Source of the DNA: a virus
Length of the DNA stretch: 35,469 bases
Virus record (IMG/VR): IMGVR_UViG_3300032288_002599
Span: 1-35,469 of that record
Reading direction: 5' to 3' (one strand)
Of this stretch, positions 17,690 to 25,559 are shown piece after piece. How positions within the stretch are numbered: position 1 is the stretch's first letter; the number at the start of each line of letters is the position of its first letter. The notes below the pieces were generated by a model. The model was given only the letters and a program-made list of their open reading frames with translations, ran no database searches and was not told where the DNA came from. Both the position numbers and the translations under genes were made by a program.

Positions 17690-18031
17690 ATGGCAACACA
17701 AATTCCATTAAATACATTTAAAACAACAACGGCTAACGTTACTACATCAACAACAACGGTATACACCACACCTGCTGGTGTGACCACAGTTATTTTGTTG
17801 GCACAAGTATCAAACATTGATGCAACAAATTCAGTAACAATTTCGGCCAATCATGTTCGTGGAAGTAATGCCACATCAATTGTTAAAAATACAATTATAC
17901 CAATTACTGATGCAACAAATCTATTACTTGGTAAATTAATATTACAAACTGGTGATTCATTCAGCATTACAGCTGATGCCAACAACAGAGCACAATTACT
18001 ATTATCTTATCTCGAAACCGCTAACGCTTAA
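17690..18031 (+). CDS. Small beta-sandwich structural protein
   Basis: A 113-residue protein with a 'TTTVYTTPAGVTTVILLAQVSN' core and a following 'LLLGKLILQTGDSFSITADA' segment. The 109-residue gene at 23765 has the same plan ('TTVYTVPSLTSTVLSTVTVCN', 'NDTVSLTLGITLAATDVL'), so the two are paralogues. The fold is predicted to be a small beta sandwich, common as a free-standing gene near T4-like fibres. It is four bases after the beta-helix gene and probably co-translated. Role unknown; a capping or decorating protein is a guess. Confidence 0.65.
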   Translation: MATQIPLNTFKTTTANVTTSTTTVYTTPAGVTTVILLAQVSNIDATNSVTISANHVRGSNATSIVKNTIIPITDATNLLLGKLILQTGDSFSITADANNRAQLLLSYLETANA

Positions 18032-18037
18032 TAAACT

Positions 18038-18976
18038 ATGCCTAACAACCTTAAATTAATCAGCGGCCGTGTAGCAGTTACTCCTGCAGCAAACGTTGCA
18101 GCTGACCGATATCAATATTTGGATTTAAGTTCTGCGGAACCAAATCTTGGCACAGCCAATGTTAATGATGTATTAATTTATGATAGTGCTGCTCCTGGTG
18201 GAAGAAGATGGATACCACAAGGTGATATTCGTGGTTCTATAGGTGAATCGGCCTTTGTTCAAGCAAACACAGCTTCTGCAAATACATTATATCTTTCTGG
18301 TGTTGACTTAACACAGAATACAAATATTACTCACGCTGACACCAAAGCACAGGCAGCATTTGATAAAGCCAATACAGGACTTTCTACATCTGGTGGTTCA
18401 ATTACTGGTTCGTTAAACGTAACACAAGATTTGGCTGTCACAGGTAACTTAACTGTATTGGGCACCACAACAACAATCAATACAGCTTCATTTACAGTTA
18501 ATGATTCTTTAATAACATTAGGTGTAGGAAATTATACTTCTGATTTATTGGACATTGGCATCAGCGCACACTATAATGACGGCACCAATGCTCATACAGG
18601 TTTCATTAGAGACCATGGAACAAAAGAATGGTATGTATTTAAAGGTTATACACCTGAACTTGGTGCAAATAATAATATTAATATCAATGATGCTTCATTT
18701 GCTAAAGCAAACGTTCATGCGGATTATTTTAAAGGTAACGTAGCGTTTCCTGATGGTACAGTTCAAGCGACAGCAATTAATTTAAGAATGACCGGAAGTC
18801 CTACTGCGCCAACCAGTCCAACAGTTGGTGATTTGTGGTACGACACAGATTATGATGTATTGATGCGTTATACATATGATGGTACCTCAAATAATTGGAT
18901 CGATATCACAGGACCAACAATCGGCAGGTCAACATATATTAGACCAACATATCTAATATCAGCTAATGTGTCATAA
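18038..18976 (+). CDS. Fibre-shaft protein paired with the glycine-rich adhesin at 18986
   Basis: A 312-residue protein. The N-terminus (NNLKLISGRVAVTPAANVAA, then NDVLIYDSAAPGGRRWIPQG) is a fibre attachment type different from the FPLSPANNQ type of later shafts. Residues 83-113 are a coiled-coil unit (QNTNITHADTKAQAAFDKAN). Residues 126-208 are the shared module (GNLTVLGTTTTINTASF, HTGFIRDHGTKEWYVFKGYT). The C-terminus (254-292) is 'PTVGDLWYDTDYDVLMRYTY' followed by SNNWIDITGP, then the first strand of an Ig-like domain, cut by TAA at 18974. The rest of that domain starts the next gene in the same frame. In the paralogue at 25560 the two parts are one protein. Confidence 0.8.
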   Translation: MPNNLKLISGRVAVTPAANVAADRYQYLDLSSAEPNLGTANVNDVLIYDSAAPGGRRWIPQGDIRGSIGESAFVQANTASANTLYLSGVDLTQNTNITHADTKAQAAFDKANTGLSTSGGSITGSLNVTQDLAVTGNLTVLGTTTTINTASFTVNDSLITLGVGNYTSDLLDIGISAHYNDGTNAHTGFIRDHGTKEWYVFKGYTPELGANNNININDASFAKANVHADYFKGNVAFPDGTVQATAINLRMTGSPTAPTSPTVGDLWYDTDYDVLMRYTYDGTSNNWIDITGPTIGRSTYIRPTYLISANVS

Positions 18977-18991
18977 GGATTAAAAATGCCA
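18974..18991 (+). promoter_or_regulatory. Fused stop / Shine-Dalgarno / start, in frame
   Basis: TAAGGATTAAAAATGCCA: the stop TAA is part of the ribosome-binding site (TAAGGA) and the next ATG follows nine bases later, in the same frame. The identical 18 bases recur at 21227-21244. This favours termination followed by re-initiation; rare read-through would make a shaft-adhesin fusion. Confidence 0.6.
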
Positions 18992-20032
18992 GTTAATGAA
19001 TCAAATACAATTCAATATACGGTAGTAACCAGCAGAGTGCCTGATGGAACAACTTTGTATTGGAAAACAACCGGCAATACTACTAATTCGGATATCGTAG
19101 GTGGTAATACTGGTTCTATTACTATTAATAATAATCGTGCTGTGTTTAATGTTGCTCTTATAGCAGATGTAGACACAGATGGAACCAAAACATTGGGTAT
19201 CAATTTACTAACAGGTTCAATAAATGGAACAAGTGTAACAAGCACCCCAACACCTATTATTGTTAATGATACTTCACAGGCACCAGTACCTTATAATGTG
19301 AATTATTTATTGGTGGCTGGAGGGGGCGGCGGTGGCACTGCTGGTGGTGGCGGCGGCGGTGGATACCGCACGGGAACTTTAGCTGTTTATAGTGGAACTC
19401 CATACACTGTTACTGTTGGTGCTGGTGGAGCATTTAATGGTGATAATGGATCCAATTCTGTTTTTGGTTCTGCTACATCCATTGGTGGTGGTGCAGGCGG
19501 TGTTCCGTATGGTGGAACTGGCAGTAATGGTGGTTCAGGTGGTGGAGGATCAGGAGGTGGAAGTAATCCTGGCGGTGCCGGCGGAAACGGAACACCAGGA
19601 CAAGGTAATCCTGGCGGAGTAGGTGGATCTGGTACTTTTGGCGGTGGTGGTGGCGGTGGTGCCGGTGCTCCCGGTACTGGAGCTGCACCATCCAAAGCAG
19701 GCAATGGAGGTAATGGTTTGTATTATCCGGTTGCCGGCACATACTTTAGTGGTGGAGGTGCTGGACCGGCAGGTAGTCCTACTCAACCAGCTGGAACTCC
19801 TGGCCTCGGCGGCGGCGCACCCGCATCAGGACCATATCCAACCAATGTAGGAGCAATAAACACCGGTGGTGGCGGAACTGGTTTTGGTCCAGGTGCAGCC
19901 GGTAGCGGAATAGTTATTTTAAGTATACCAATTGCATCATATCCAGGTTCAGCACCAGGAGCAAGTAGCTCTTATCCAACGGGATCAGAACAGATTTTAA
20001 TTTATACAAGCTCGAGCACTTATACTGCTTAA
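18986..20032 (+). CDS. Glycine-rich adhesin-like fibre-tip protein, copy 1
   Basis: A 348-residue protein. Residues 1-100 form an Ig-like domain (NTIQYTVVTSRVPDGTTLYW, SGSITINNNRAVFNV-type strands) lacking its first strand, which ends the upstream gene. Residues 105-315 are a glycine-rich domain opening with 'YLLVAGGGGGGTAGGGG' and containing many GGxG runs. The end is 'IVILSIPIASYPGSAPGA' then YTSSSTYTA. Glycine-rich domains of this kind resemble the polyglycine-helix tips of T4-like gp38 adhesins, but direct homology to gp38 cannot be judged by eye. The same C-terminus recurs in the copies at 21239, 24094 and 28637. Likely a receptor-binding fibre tip; this is inferred from context and composition. 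Confidence 0.75.
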   Translation: MPVNESNTIQYTVVTSRVPDGTTLYWKTTGNTTNSDIVGGNTGSITINNNRAVFNVALIADVDTDGTKTLGINLLTGSINGTSVTSTPTPIIVNDTSQAPVPYNVNYLLVAGGGGGGTAGGGGGGGYRTGTLAVYSGTPYTVTVGAGGAFNGDNGSNSVFGSATSIGGGAGGVPYGGTGSNGGSGGGGSGGGSNPGGAGGNGTPGQGNPGGVGGSGTFGGGGGGGAGAPGTGAAPSKAGNGGNGLYYPVAGTYFSGGGAGPAGSPTQPAGTPGLGGGAPASGPYPTNVGAINTGGGGTGFGPGAAGSGIVILSIPIASYPGSAPGASSSYPTGSEQILIYTSSSTYTA

Positions 20033-20059
20033 TTTTTTTAACAAAAGGAGAAGTAAAAA

Positions 20060-20422
20060 ATGGCGCATTTTGCAAAAGTAGAAAATGGAATAGTAACGCA
20101 AGTTATTGTTATTGAGCAGGATGTTTTGAACACAGGACATTGGGGTGATCCAGCTTCTTGGGTGCAAACATCTTATAATACACATGGCGGTGTTCATGCT
20201 AATGGTGGAACTCCATTACGTAAAAACTTTGCTGGTATTGGTTACACATACGATGCTGGTCGTGATGCTTTTATTCCACCAAAACCATATGCTTCATGGG
20301 TATTAAATGAGAGCTCTTGCTTATGGGAAGCTCCAACACCAATGCCTGTAGAAGAAGGTAAAATATTTGTTTGGGATGAAGATACAACTTCATGGATAGA
20401 ATTCGTTCCACCAACAGAATAA
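20060..20422 (+). CDS. Conserved T4-like phage protein (MAHFAKV family), unknown role
   Basis: A 120-residue protein starting MAHFAKVENGIVTQVIVI, with 'WVQTSYNTHGGVHANGG', 'RKNFAGIGYTYDAGRDAF', 'PPKPYASWVLNE' and 'FVWDEDTTSWIEF'. Small proteins with exactly these landmarks are frequent in marine T4-like phages, alone or fused to others, usually without an assigned function; they are often close to fibre genes. The Trp-rich repeats 'W-x-L-x-E-x-x-x-x-W' and 'W-D-E-x-x-x-x-W' look like small beta-hairpin units. AGGAG at 20046-20050 is a strong Shine-Dalgarno sequence. It interrupts the shaft/adhesin order between the first two pairs, suggesting a role in fibre assembly or in the virion. Confidence 0.75.
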   Translation: MAHFAKVENGIVTQVIVIEQDVLNTGHWGDPASWVQTSYNTHGGVHANGGTPLRKNFAGIGYTYDAGRDAFIPPKPYASWVLNESSCLWEAPTPMPVEEGKIFVWDEDTTSWIEFVPPTE

Positions 20423-20449
20423 ACAATATAATACACTTAGGAATATTTC

Positions 20450-21229
20450 ATGTCATTTCCATTAGCACCAGCAAATAATCAAATAGCATTAGTAAATGGT
20501 ATTGAATACTATTGGCTCGCCAGTAAAGGTGCATGGTATCGATATGGTGATTCAACAGCTAATGTAATTACAGCAAATACATTTCAAGCTCTAAGTTCTA
20601 TTATATTTCCTGATGGCACATCTCAAACAACTGCTGCAACAGGTATTGATTCGTATGCTAGAACTACTGCAAATACCAACAGCAATAACATTACTATTAT
20701 TCAAGGTGTAGATACTACTCAAAACACAAATATAACCACGGCAACTAATGCAGCACAAGCTGCTTTTGCTCAAGCAAATGCGACTGCTGGTGGATTGATA
20801 TCAGCGAACAGTAGATTGACTATTGCTGAAGGTGTAGATGTGGATCAAAACACTCGCATGAGTATTATTGAAGGTGTAGATACTACACAAAACACCAGAA
20901 TAACTATTGTTGAAGGTGTCGATACTGCTCAGAATAGCCGTATGACAATTATTGAAGGTGTAGATACTTGGCAGAACACACAGATTACTGCCGCAAGTGC
21001 ATTAGCACAAGGAGCATTTGCAAGAGCAAACTCTGGTGCCAGAGCAACATCAAGTAATACAACACCTACAGGTAATACTGTTGGTGATTTATGGTTAAGT
21101 TTAACAGATGAAACATTGTATATGTATTCATACGATGGTACATCCAATAATTGGATCGATATTTCTGGACCAATATTAATATCAACTAATATTGTTGTGC
21201 AATACACCATCACAGCTAACGTAGTATAA
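20450..21229 (+). CDS. Fibre-shaft protein with tandem 14-residue coiled-coil repeats
   Basis: A 259-residue protein. Residues 1-32 (SFPLAPANNQIALVNGIEYY then GAWYRYG) are an N-terminal anchor shared with the shafts at 22432 and 26960. A short beta segment (SSIIFPDGTSQTTAA) follows. Residues about 83-180 are coiled coil, including four perfect-length 14-residue repeats (IIEGVDTTQNTRIT type). The C-terminus is 'TVGDLWLSLTDETLYMYSY' and SNNWIDISGP, then one Ig strand ended by TAA. The remaining Ig domain begins the next gene in the same frame, as at 18976. Probably a trimeric shaft whose tip is the neighbouring glycine-rich protein (inferred). Confidence 0.8.
   Translation: MSFPLAPANNQIALVNGIEYYWLASKGAWYRYGDSTANVITANTFQALSSIIFPDGTSQTTAATGIDSYARTTANTNSNNITIIQGVDTTQNTNITTATNAAQAAFAQANATAGGLISANSRLTIAEGVDVDQNTRMSIIEGVDTTQNTRITIVEGVDTAQNSRMTIIEGVDTWQNTQITAASALAQGAFARANSGARATSSNTTPTGNTVGDLWLSLTDETLYMYSYDGTSNNWIDISGPILISTNIVVQYTITANVV
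20822..20989 (+). repeat. Four tandem 42-bp coding repeats
   Basis: Units start at 20822, 20864, 20906 and 20948, with no insertions or deletions. Each encodes 14 residues on the plan I-x-E-G-V-D-x-x-Q-N-x-x-x-x, two heptads of a coiled coil. A fifth related unit (IIQGVDTTQNTNIT) starts at 20696. Units differ at several codons. Copy number could change by recombination and alter fibre length. Confidence 0.85.
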
Positions 21230-21244
21230 GGATTAAAAATGCCA
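21227..21244 (+). promoter_or_regulatory. Fused stop / Shine-Dalgarno / start, in frame
   Basis: The same 18 bases as at 18974-18991 (TAAGGATTAAAAATGCCA), again with the downstream gene in the upstream frame. The stop is part of the TAAGGA ribosome-binding site. Confidence 0.6.
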
Positions 21245-22402
21245 TTAAATGAATCAGTTTCAAACACTACAGTACAATATACAGTAACTACAACTAATAC
21301 GGCTGATGGCACCGTATTATATTGGAAAACTACAGGTACTACTGCAAACTCTGATATTGTAGGTGGTAATACTGGTACAATTACTATCACAAATAATAGA
21401 GCTTTAATTAATGTTACCGTTAGAGCAGATTCGAACACAGATGGAACTAAAACTTTAGGAATTTCACTATCAACAGGATCATTAACTGGACCAGTTGCAG
21501 CAAATACAGCAAGTTTTATTGAAGTTTTAGACACTTCACAACCACCAGAACCATACTCAATAGATTATTTGGTTGTAGCAGGCGGAGGAGGCGGAGGTGA
21601 CTCCGGATACGGTGGTGGCGGAGGTGGTGGTGCTGGAGGAATGAAAATTGGAACTATTACAGTTTTACCTAATTTCTCATACATTCTCAATGTTGGTGCT
21701 GGAGGTGTAGGAGGTATTGGTACTGGAAGTGTAGGAACTAGTGGATTTAGTAGTAATATTTCTAGTCCAGCTCCCGGATTTACAGCAGTTACTACAACCG
21801 GTGGTGGATCCGGTGGAGCGGCTATCGCACCATTCAATTTTCAACAAGCTACAGGTGTGCCCGGTGGATCTGGTGGTGGTGGTTCGAATACATTTAATCC
21901 TTGGACCGGGGCTCCAGGTGGTAGTGGAATTCCCGGTCAAGGTAATCCAGGAGGTAGTGGAACGGCAGTGCCGGTGGGGCCAGCAATTTACACGGGAGCA
22001 GGTGGTGGCGGCGGTGCTGGAACGGCTGGTACTAATGCAGTTGCTCCTCAACCTACAGGTCCTGGAGCTACTGGAGGAAACGGTTTAACTTGGACATATA
22101 CTGGACCAGAAACATATTATGCCGGTGGTGGCGCTGGTAGTGGCGGTGGTAATGGAGGAAATGGTGGTGGCGGTAATTGTCCAGTACCAACCGGTCAAGC
22201 ATCGCCAGGAACTTCTGGATCTGGTGGAGGTGGAGCCGGAGGTTTTCCGGGTGGTGGTGCAGGTGGTTCAGGTGTAGTTATATTAGCAATACCTACACCA
22301 AAATATCCTGGTTCAGCTCCAGGTGCTACAGTATCAACACCACCTGCGGCACCAGGAAGAACAGTATTAACATATACAAGCTCAGGCACTTATACTGCTT
22401 AA
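21239..22402 (+). CDS. Glycine-rich adhesin-like fibre-tip protein, copy 2
   Basis: A 387-residue paralogue of the gene at 18986. Residues 1-105 are the same Ig-like domain missing its first strand (TVQYTVTTTNTADGTVLYW; GNTGTITITNNRALINVTV). Residues about 110-340 are glycine-rich, opening 'YLVVAGGGGGGDSGYGGGG'. The C-terminus is 'VVILAIPTPKYPGSAPGA' then TVLTYTSSGTYTA, nearly identical to copies 24094 and 28637. The glycine-rich core differs from other copies in loop content and length while both ends are conserved, the pattern expected if the core is the variable receptor-contact part. Function as an adhesin is inferred, not shown. Confidence 0.75.
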   Translation: MPLNESVSNTTVQYTVTTTNTADGTVLYWKTTGTTANSDIVGGNTGTITITNNRALINVTVRADSNTDGTKTLGISLSTGSLTGPVAANTASFIEVLDTSQPPEPYSIDYLVVAGGGGGGDSGYGGGGGGGAGGMKIGTITVLPNFSYILNVGAGGVGGIGTGSVGTSGFSSNISSPAPGFTAVTTTGGGSGGAAIAPFNFQQATGVPGGSGGGGSNTFNPWTGAPGGSGIPGQGNPGGSGTAVPVGPAIYTGAGGGGGAGTAGTNAVAPQPTGPGATGGNGLTWTYTGPETYYAGGGAGSGGGNGGNGGGGNCPVPTGQASPGTSGSGGGGAGGFPGGGAGGSGVVILAIPTPKYPGSAPGATVSTPPAAPGRTVLTYTSSGTYTA

Positions 22403-22408
22403 TAAATA
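22401..22408 (+). promoter_or_regulatory. Candidate late promoter AATAAATA
   Basis: Matches the NATAAATA form of T4-like late promoters; it leaves 23 bases before the ATG at 22432, the same gap as the exact promoter at 15675. It overlaps the stop of the upstream gene. The shorter consensus also occurs inside genes here (for example near 4075), so this is a moderate call. Confidence 0.4.
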
Positions 22409-22431
22409 TAGAATAAATTTAGGAATATTAC

Positions 22432-23754
22432 ATGCCATTCCCATTATCACCAGCAAATAATCAAACTGCTCTAGTTAACGGCATTGTTTATCAATGGAAT
22501 AATGCACTCGGAGTTTGGAAAAGAAACGGCTCAATTAACTCTGCATCAATTGGCCAATTACTTTTAACTTCTGCACAACAATCCACAACAAACGGATCAG
22601 GAACTTTAATTGTTTCTGGTGGTGCTGGTATTACTGGTAATGTTTACGCTGGTGGACTTTATATTACCGGTTCTGCCAACGGTATTACATTTGCGGATGG
22701 TTCAGTACAAACATCTGCTGGTGCTTCAGCAGCCACAGGTGATGCAGCATTTGCTCAAGCTAACGCATCTAATCAATTAGCAAACACGGCATATGCTCAA
22801 GCAAATTCAGCCTTTGCTCAGGCAAATGCAGCCAATCAATATGCCAACTCAGCGTTTGCACAAGCTAATGCGGCTAATCAATATGCTAATTCAGCATTTG
22901 CAAAAGCAAATACAGTAGCCAATGATTTAGCAAATTTTAGTTCTTTGTTTGCTGGTATTGAAGCAACACAAAATACCAGAATTAGTAATGCTGAAGCACA
23001 AACACAAGCCGCATTTGATAAAGCCAACTCAGCAAACGTTTTAGCACAAGCTGCATTCAACACAGCGAACACCAAATTTAATACTTCTGGTGGTACAATA
23101 ACAGGAGATACAGTAGTAACAGGAAACTTAACGGTTACTGGTACACAATTTTATGCTAACACAGTTAATTTAACTGTTGTTGATAATATCATTACTTTAA
23201 ATTCCAATGTAACAGGTGCACCTTCATTGAGTGCTGGTATTGAAGTTAATAGAGGATCGTCCACAAATACTAAGTTGCTTTGGTCTGAGGCCAATACATC
23301 ATGGGAATTTACCAACAACGGAACAACATACGACAAGATTGCTGGACTAACATATGTTCAAGCGGCATTTGATAAAGCAAATACTGCTGAAGGTTCTATT
23401 GGTGTTGCTGCGTTTGATAAAGCCAATTCAGCAAACGTATTAGCACAGGCAGCATTTGATAAAGCAAATACATCATCAGCAGTATTAACTTCTACTGTTG
23501 ATACTTACACAGGTGATGGTTCAAATACAGCATATACATTATCAACAACACCAGCAACAATTAATTATACAACTGCTGTAGTTGGCGGTGTTACACAACC
23601 ACGTTCAGCTTACTCAGTTATTGGTACAACACTTACATTTACTTCTGCACCAGCCAATAATCAAATTATAGAAGTAACCACAATTGGTACATCCAATACC
23701 ACACTATATACAGTTAACAATATTATTAGTCCATTCTTATTGATGGGCGCTTAA
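22432..23754 (+). CDS. Fibre-shaft protein, FPLSPANNQ anchor type
   Basis: A 440-residue protein. The anchor (PFPLSPANNQTALVNGIVYQ, GVWKRNG) fills residues 1-32. A beta segment (GGLYITGSANGITFADGSV) and a long alanine/asparagine coiled coil with 14-residue repeats (AFAQANAANQYANS; about 105-165) follow. A shared module occupies about 231-300 (GNLTVTGTQFYANT, SNTKLLW-like NTKLLWSEANTSWEFTNNG), resembling the segment in the S74 fibre at 9601. More AQAAFDKAN units follow, then a C-terminal beta domain (VDTYTGDGSNTAYTLSTTP to EVTTIG), present three times in the shaft at 26960. Downstream is a small beta protein and then a glycine-rich adhesin. Virion shaft role is well supported by composition and context. 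Confidence 0.8.
   Translation: MPFPLSPANNQTALVNGIVYQWNNALGVWKRNGSINSASIGQLLLTSAQQSTTNGSGTLIVSGGAGITGNVYAGGLYITGSANGITFADGSVQTSAGASAATGDAAFAQANASNQLANTAYAQANSAFAQANAANQYANSAFAQANAANQYANSAFAKANTVANDLANFSSLFAGIEATQNTRISNAEAQTQAAFDKANSANVLAQAAFNTANTKFNTSGGTITGDTVVTGNLTVTGTQFYANTVNLTVVDNIITLNSNVTGAPSLSAGIEVNRGSSTNTKLLWSEANTSWEFTNNGTTYDKIAGLTYVQAAFDKANTAEGSIGVAAFDKANSANVLAQAAFDKANTSSAVLTSTVDTYTGDGSNTAYTLSTTPATINYTTAVVGGVTQPRSAYSVIGTTLTFTSAPANNQIIEVTTIGTSNTTLYTVNNIISPFLLMGA
22747..22893 (+). repeat. 42-bp coding repeats with a 21-bp half unit
   Basis: Full units at 22747-22788, 22810-22851 and 22852-22893 encode AFAQANAxNQxANx-type 14-residue repeats; between the first two lies a 21-bp half unit (22789-22809, AYAQANS). 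A single-heptad unit supports the view that length changes in heptad steps, keeping the coiled coil in register. Confidence 0.75.
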
Positions 23755-23764
23755 AGGAAATAAA

Positions 23765-24094
23765 ATGCCAATAACATATAAAGTTTTAGGACAAATTAAC
23801 CCAACTGCACACACAGCAACGACTGTATATACTGTGCCTTCTTTGACTAGCACCGTGTTGAGTACTGTTACTGTATGTAATCAAAGTGCCAATACAGCCA
23901 CTTTTAGGTTGGCTGTTCGTCCATCAGGTGAAACACTTGCAGCTAAACATTATATTAATTTTGATACTCCTGTTCCAGGTAATGATACTGTTTCGTTAAC
24001 ACTTGGTATTACATTGGCCGCAACAGATGTTCTTACTGCCAATGCAAACACTTCTTCTGTAAGCATCAATGCGTTTGGTAGTGAGATTAGTTAA
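23765..24094 (+). CDS. Small beta-sandwich structural protein, paralogue of 17690
   Basis: A 109-residue protein with 'TATTVYTVPSLTSTVLSTVT' then VCNQSANTATFRLAVRPSG and 'NDTVSLTLGITLAATDVL'. It shares its plan with the 113-residue protein at 17690, and proteins of this type are frequent beside fibres in T4-like phages. It starts 10 bases after the shaft gene, with AAAGGA upstream. Its TAA stop overlaps the start of the following adhesin gene by one base (TAATG), so the two are probably translationally coupled. Role unknown; its tight coupling suggests it acts with, or is made in fixed ratio to, that adhesin. Confidence 0.7.
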   Translation: MPITYKVLGQINPTAHTATTVYTVPSLTSTVLSTVTVCNQSANTATFRLAVRPSGETLAAKHYINFDTPVPGNDTVSLTLGITLAATDVLTANANTSSVSINAFGSEIS

Positions 24095-25527
24095 TGGCAA
24101 TCACAACAGCAAGCCAATCTCAGATAGGACAAGAAACAGCCAAAAATAGTCAGATTGTTACAACATCTGTAAGGCTGATTAATTCTGGTGCATCTACAGG
24201 TCCTGCTATTACATCCGTTATCGTAACAGATAGTGAATACAATAATTTAGATGATACAGCTGCTGCAACAAGTAATTCATATATTCGAATCCTTGGCACA
24301 GGTTTTCAATCAACGGCCAATGTGTTTCTCAATGGTACTATGGTACCAAAAGCCAATGTTACATTTGTAAGTTCTACTGAATTGCGTGCTGTATTGCCTG
24401 TTTCAAATACAGGAAATTATGCGGTATCAGTTTACAATTCAAACTCATCTGGTTCATTGTATTCTAGTTCATTTGTTATTTCAACCATGCCACAATGGTT
24501 AACATCAGCGACCTTGGCGAATGTAAGTATCGGTTTAGCTTTCTCAACCACATTATCAGCCACATCCGATTCAAATGTAACATATACAAACACTTCGATA
24601 TTACCTGCTGGTACGACATTATTATCCAATGGATATTTTTATGGCACCATATCAGGTAATACAACAACATATTCGTTTGATGTTAAAGCAACAGATGCTG
24701 AAAATCAGGATACAATAAGAACGTTTAGTTTAACTACAGTACTGCCATCATTTACGGCAGAATATCTAGTTATAGCTGGTGGCGGTGGTGGCGGTTCTAA
24801 TCAAGTAGGTGGTGGTGGCGGAGCTGGCGGATTATTATCAGGAAGTACATCATTAACAAGTGGTACTTCATATCCCATTACTGTTGGTGGTGGCGGAGCA
24901 GTAAATACCAATGGAAATCAAAGTAGTTTTGCTGGAATTAATTCTACGGGGGGCGGAGGAGGCAGTTCAAGTAATGGCGGAGCAGGACAACCAGGTGGAT
25001 CTGGCGGCGGCGGCTCGGGCGGAACAGTTGGACCGTCGGGGAACCCAACTGGAGGTCCGGGAGGTTCTTCTACTCCAGGACAAGGAAACGGCGGTGGCGG
25101 CGGCGGAAACGCATCGGTGCCATTGGGAAATTGGGGTGGTGGTGGTGGTGGTGGTGGCCGAGGTGGCAGCGGTACACCTGGAGGTAATGCGACCCCTAGT
25201 TCAGCAACAGGTGGGCCAGGCGGTGCTGGTTCCACTTGGCCATTTACAGGATCAACCTACGCCGGCGGCGGCGGTGGAACAGGCACAGGCCCACAACAAG
25301 GATCTGGCGGTTCTGGCGGAGGAGGACCAGCATTTAATCCAGGAAGTAACAATACTGGTGGTGGCGGTGGCGGTCAGTCCGGAGCTGGCGGATCTGGTGT
25401 GGTCATATTGGCTGTCCCTACTCCTAACTATCCAGGTTCAGCTCCAGGTGCGACAGTAACAACGCCACCAGCAGCACCAGGAAAAACAGTATTAACATTT
25501 ACAAGTTCTGGTACATACACAGCTTAA
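24094..25527 (+). CDS. Glycine-rich adhesin-like protein with IPT/TIG-like domain, copy 3
   Basis: A 477-residue protein of a second adhesin type. Residues about 30-125 look like an IPT/TIG Ig domain (SYIRILGTGFQSTANVFLNG, then TELRAVLPVSNTGNYAV). Residues 130-225 look like a 'putative Ig' domain of the cadherin-like class (AFSTTLSATSDSNVTYTN; YGTISGNTTTYSFDVKATD). Residues about 226-430 are glycine-rich from 'YLVIAGGGGGGSNQVGGGG'. The end is 'VVILAVPTPNYPGSAPGA' and TVLTFTSSGTYTA, as in copies 2 and 5. The stem therefore differs from copies 1, 2 and 4 while the tip is shared: a clear domain swap. The start overlaps the previous stop (TAATG). Confidence 0.75.
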   Translation: MAITTASQSQIGQETAKNSQIVTTSVRLINSGASTGPAITSVIVTDSEYNNLDDTAAATSNSYIRILGTGFQSTANVFLNGTMVPKANVTFVSSTELRAVLPVSNTGNYAVSVYNSNSSGSLYSSSFVISTMPQWLTSATLANVSIGLAFSTTLSATSDSNVTYTNTSILPAGTTLLSNGYFYGTISGNTTTYSFDVKATDAENQDTIRTFSLTTVLPSFTAEYLVIAGGGGGGSNQVGGGGGAGGLLSGSTSLTSGTSYPITVGGGGAVNTNGNQSSFAGINSTGGGGGSSSNGGAGQPGGSGGGGSGGTVGPSGNPTGGPGGSSTPGQGNGGGGGGNASVPLGNWGGGGGGGGRGGSGTPGGNATPSSATGGPGGAGSTWPFTGSTYAGGGGGTGTGPQQGSGGSGGGGPAFNPGSNNTGGGGGGQSGAGGSGVVILAVPTPNYPGSAPGATVTTPPAAPGKTVLTFTSSGTYTA

Positions 25528-25533
25528 TAAATA
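25526..25533 (+). promoter_or_regulatory. Candidate late promoter AATAAATA
   Basis: NATAAATA match at the stop of the preceding gene, 26 bases before the ATG at 25560; similar placement to those at 15675 and 22401. Moderate support only, because the element is AT-rich. Confidence 0.35.
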
Positions 25534-25559
25534 ATAGAATAAGAATAAAAGGTTTTTAA

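Noticed and set aside
19387-19704. Long proline-rich open frames on the - strand opposite the glycine-rich genes (also at 21565-21837, 24918-25235, 29692-29877)
   Set aside because: They are the complement of GGT/GGC-rich coding DNA, which lacks stop codons in that frame; no ribosome-binding sites or recognisable proteins.
20005-20045. T run after the stop of adhesin copy 1 as a terminator
   Set aside because: No stable hairpin directly precedes it; the only nearby palindrome (GCTCGAGC) has no loop.
24911-25459. 182-codon + strand open frame inside adhesin copy 3
   Set aside because: Out-of-frame reading of glycine codons (giving E/V/A/Q-rich nonsense); the real frame has conserved domains at both ends.
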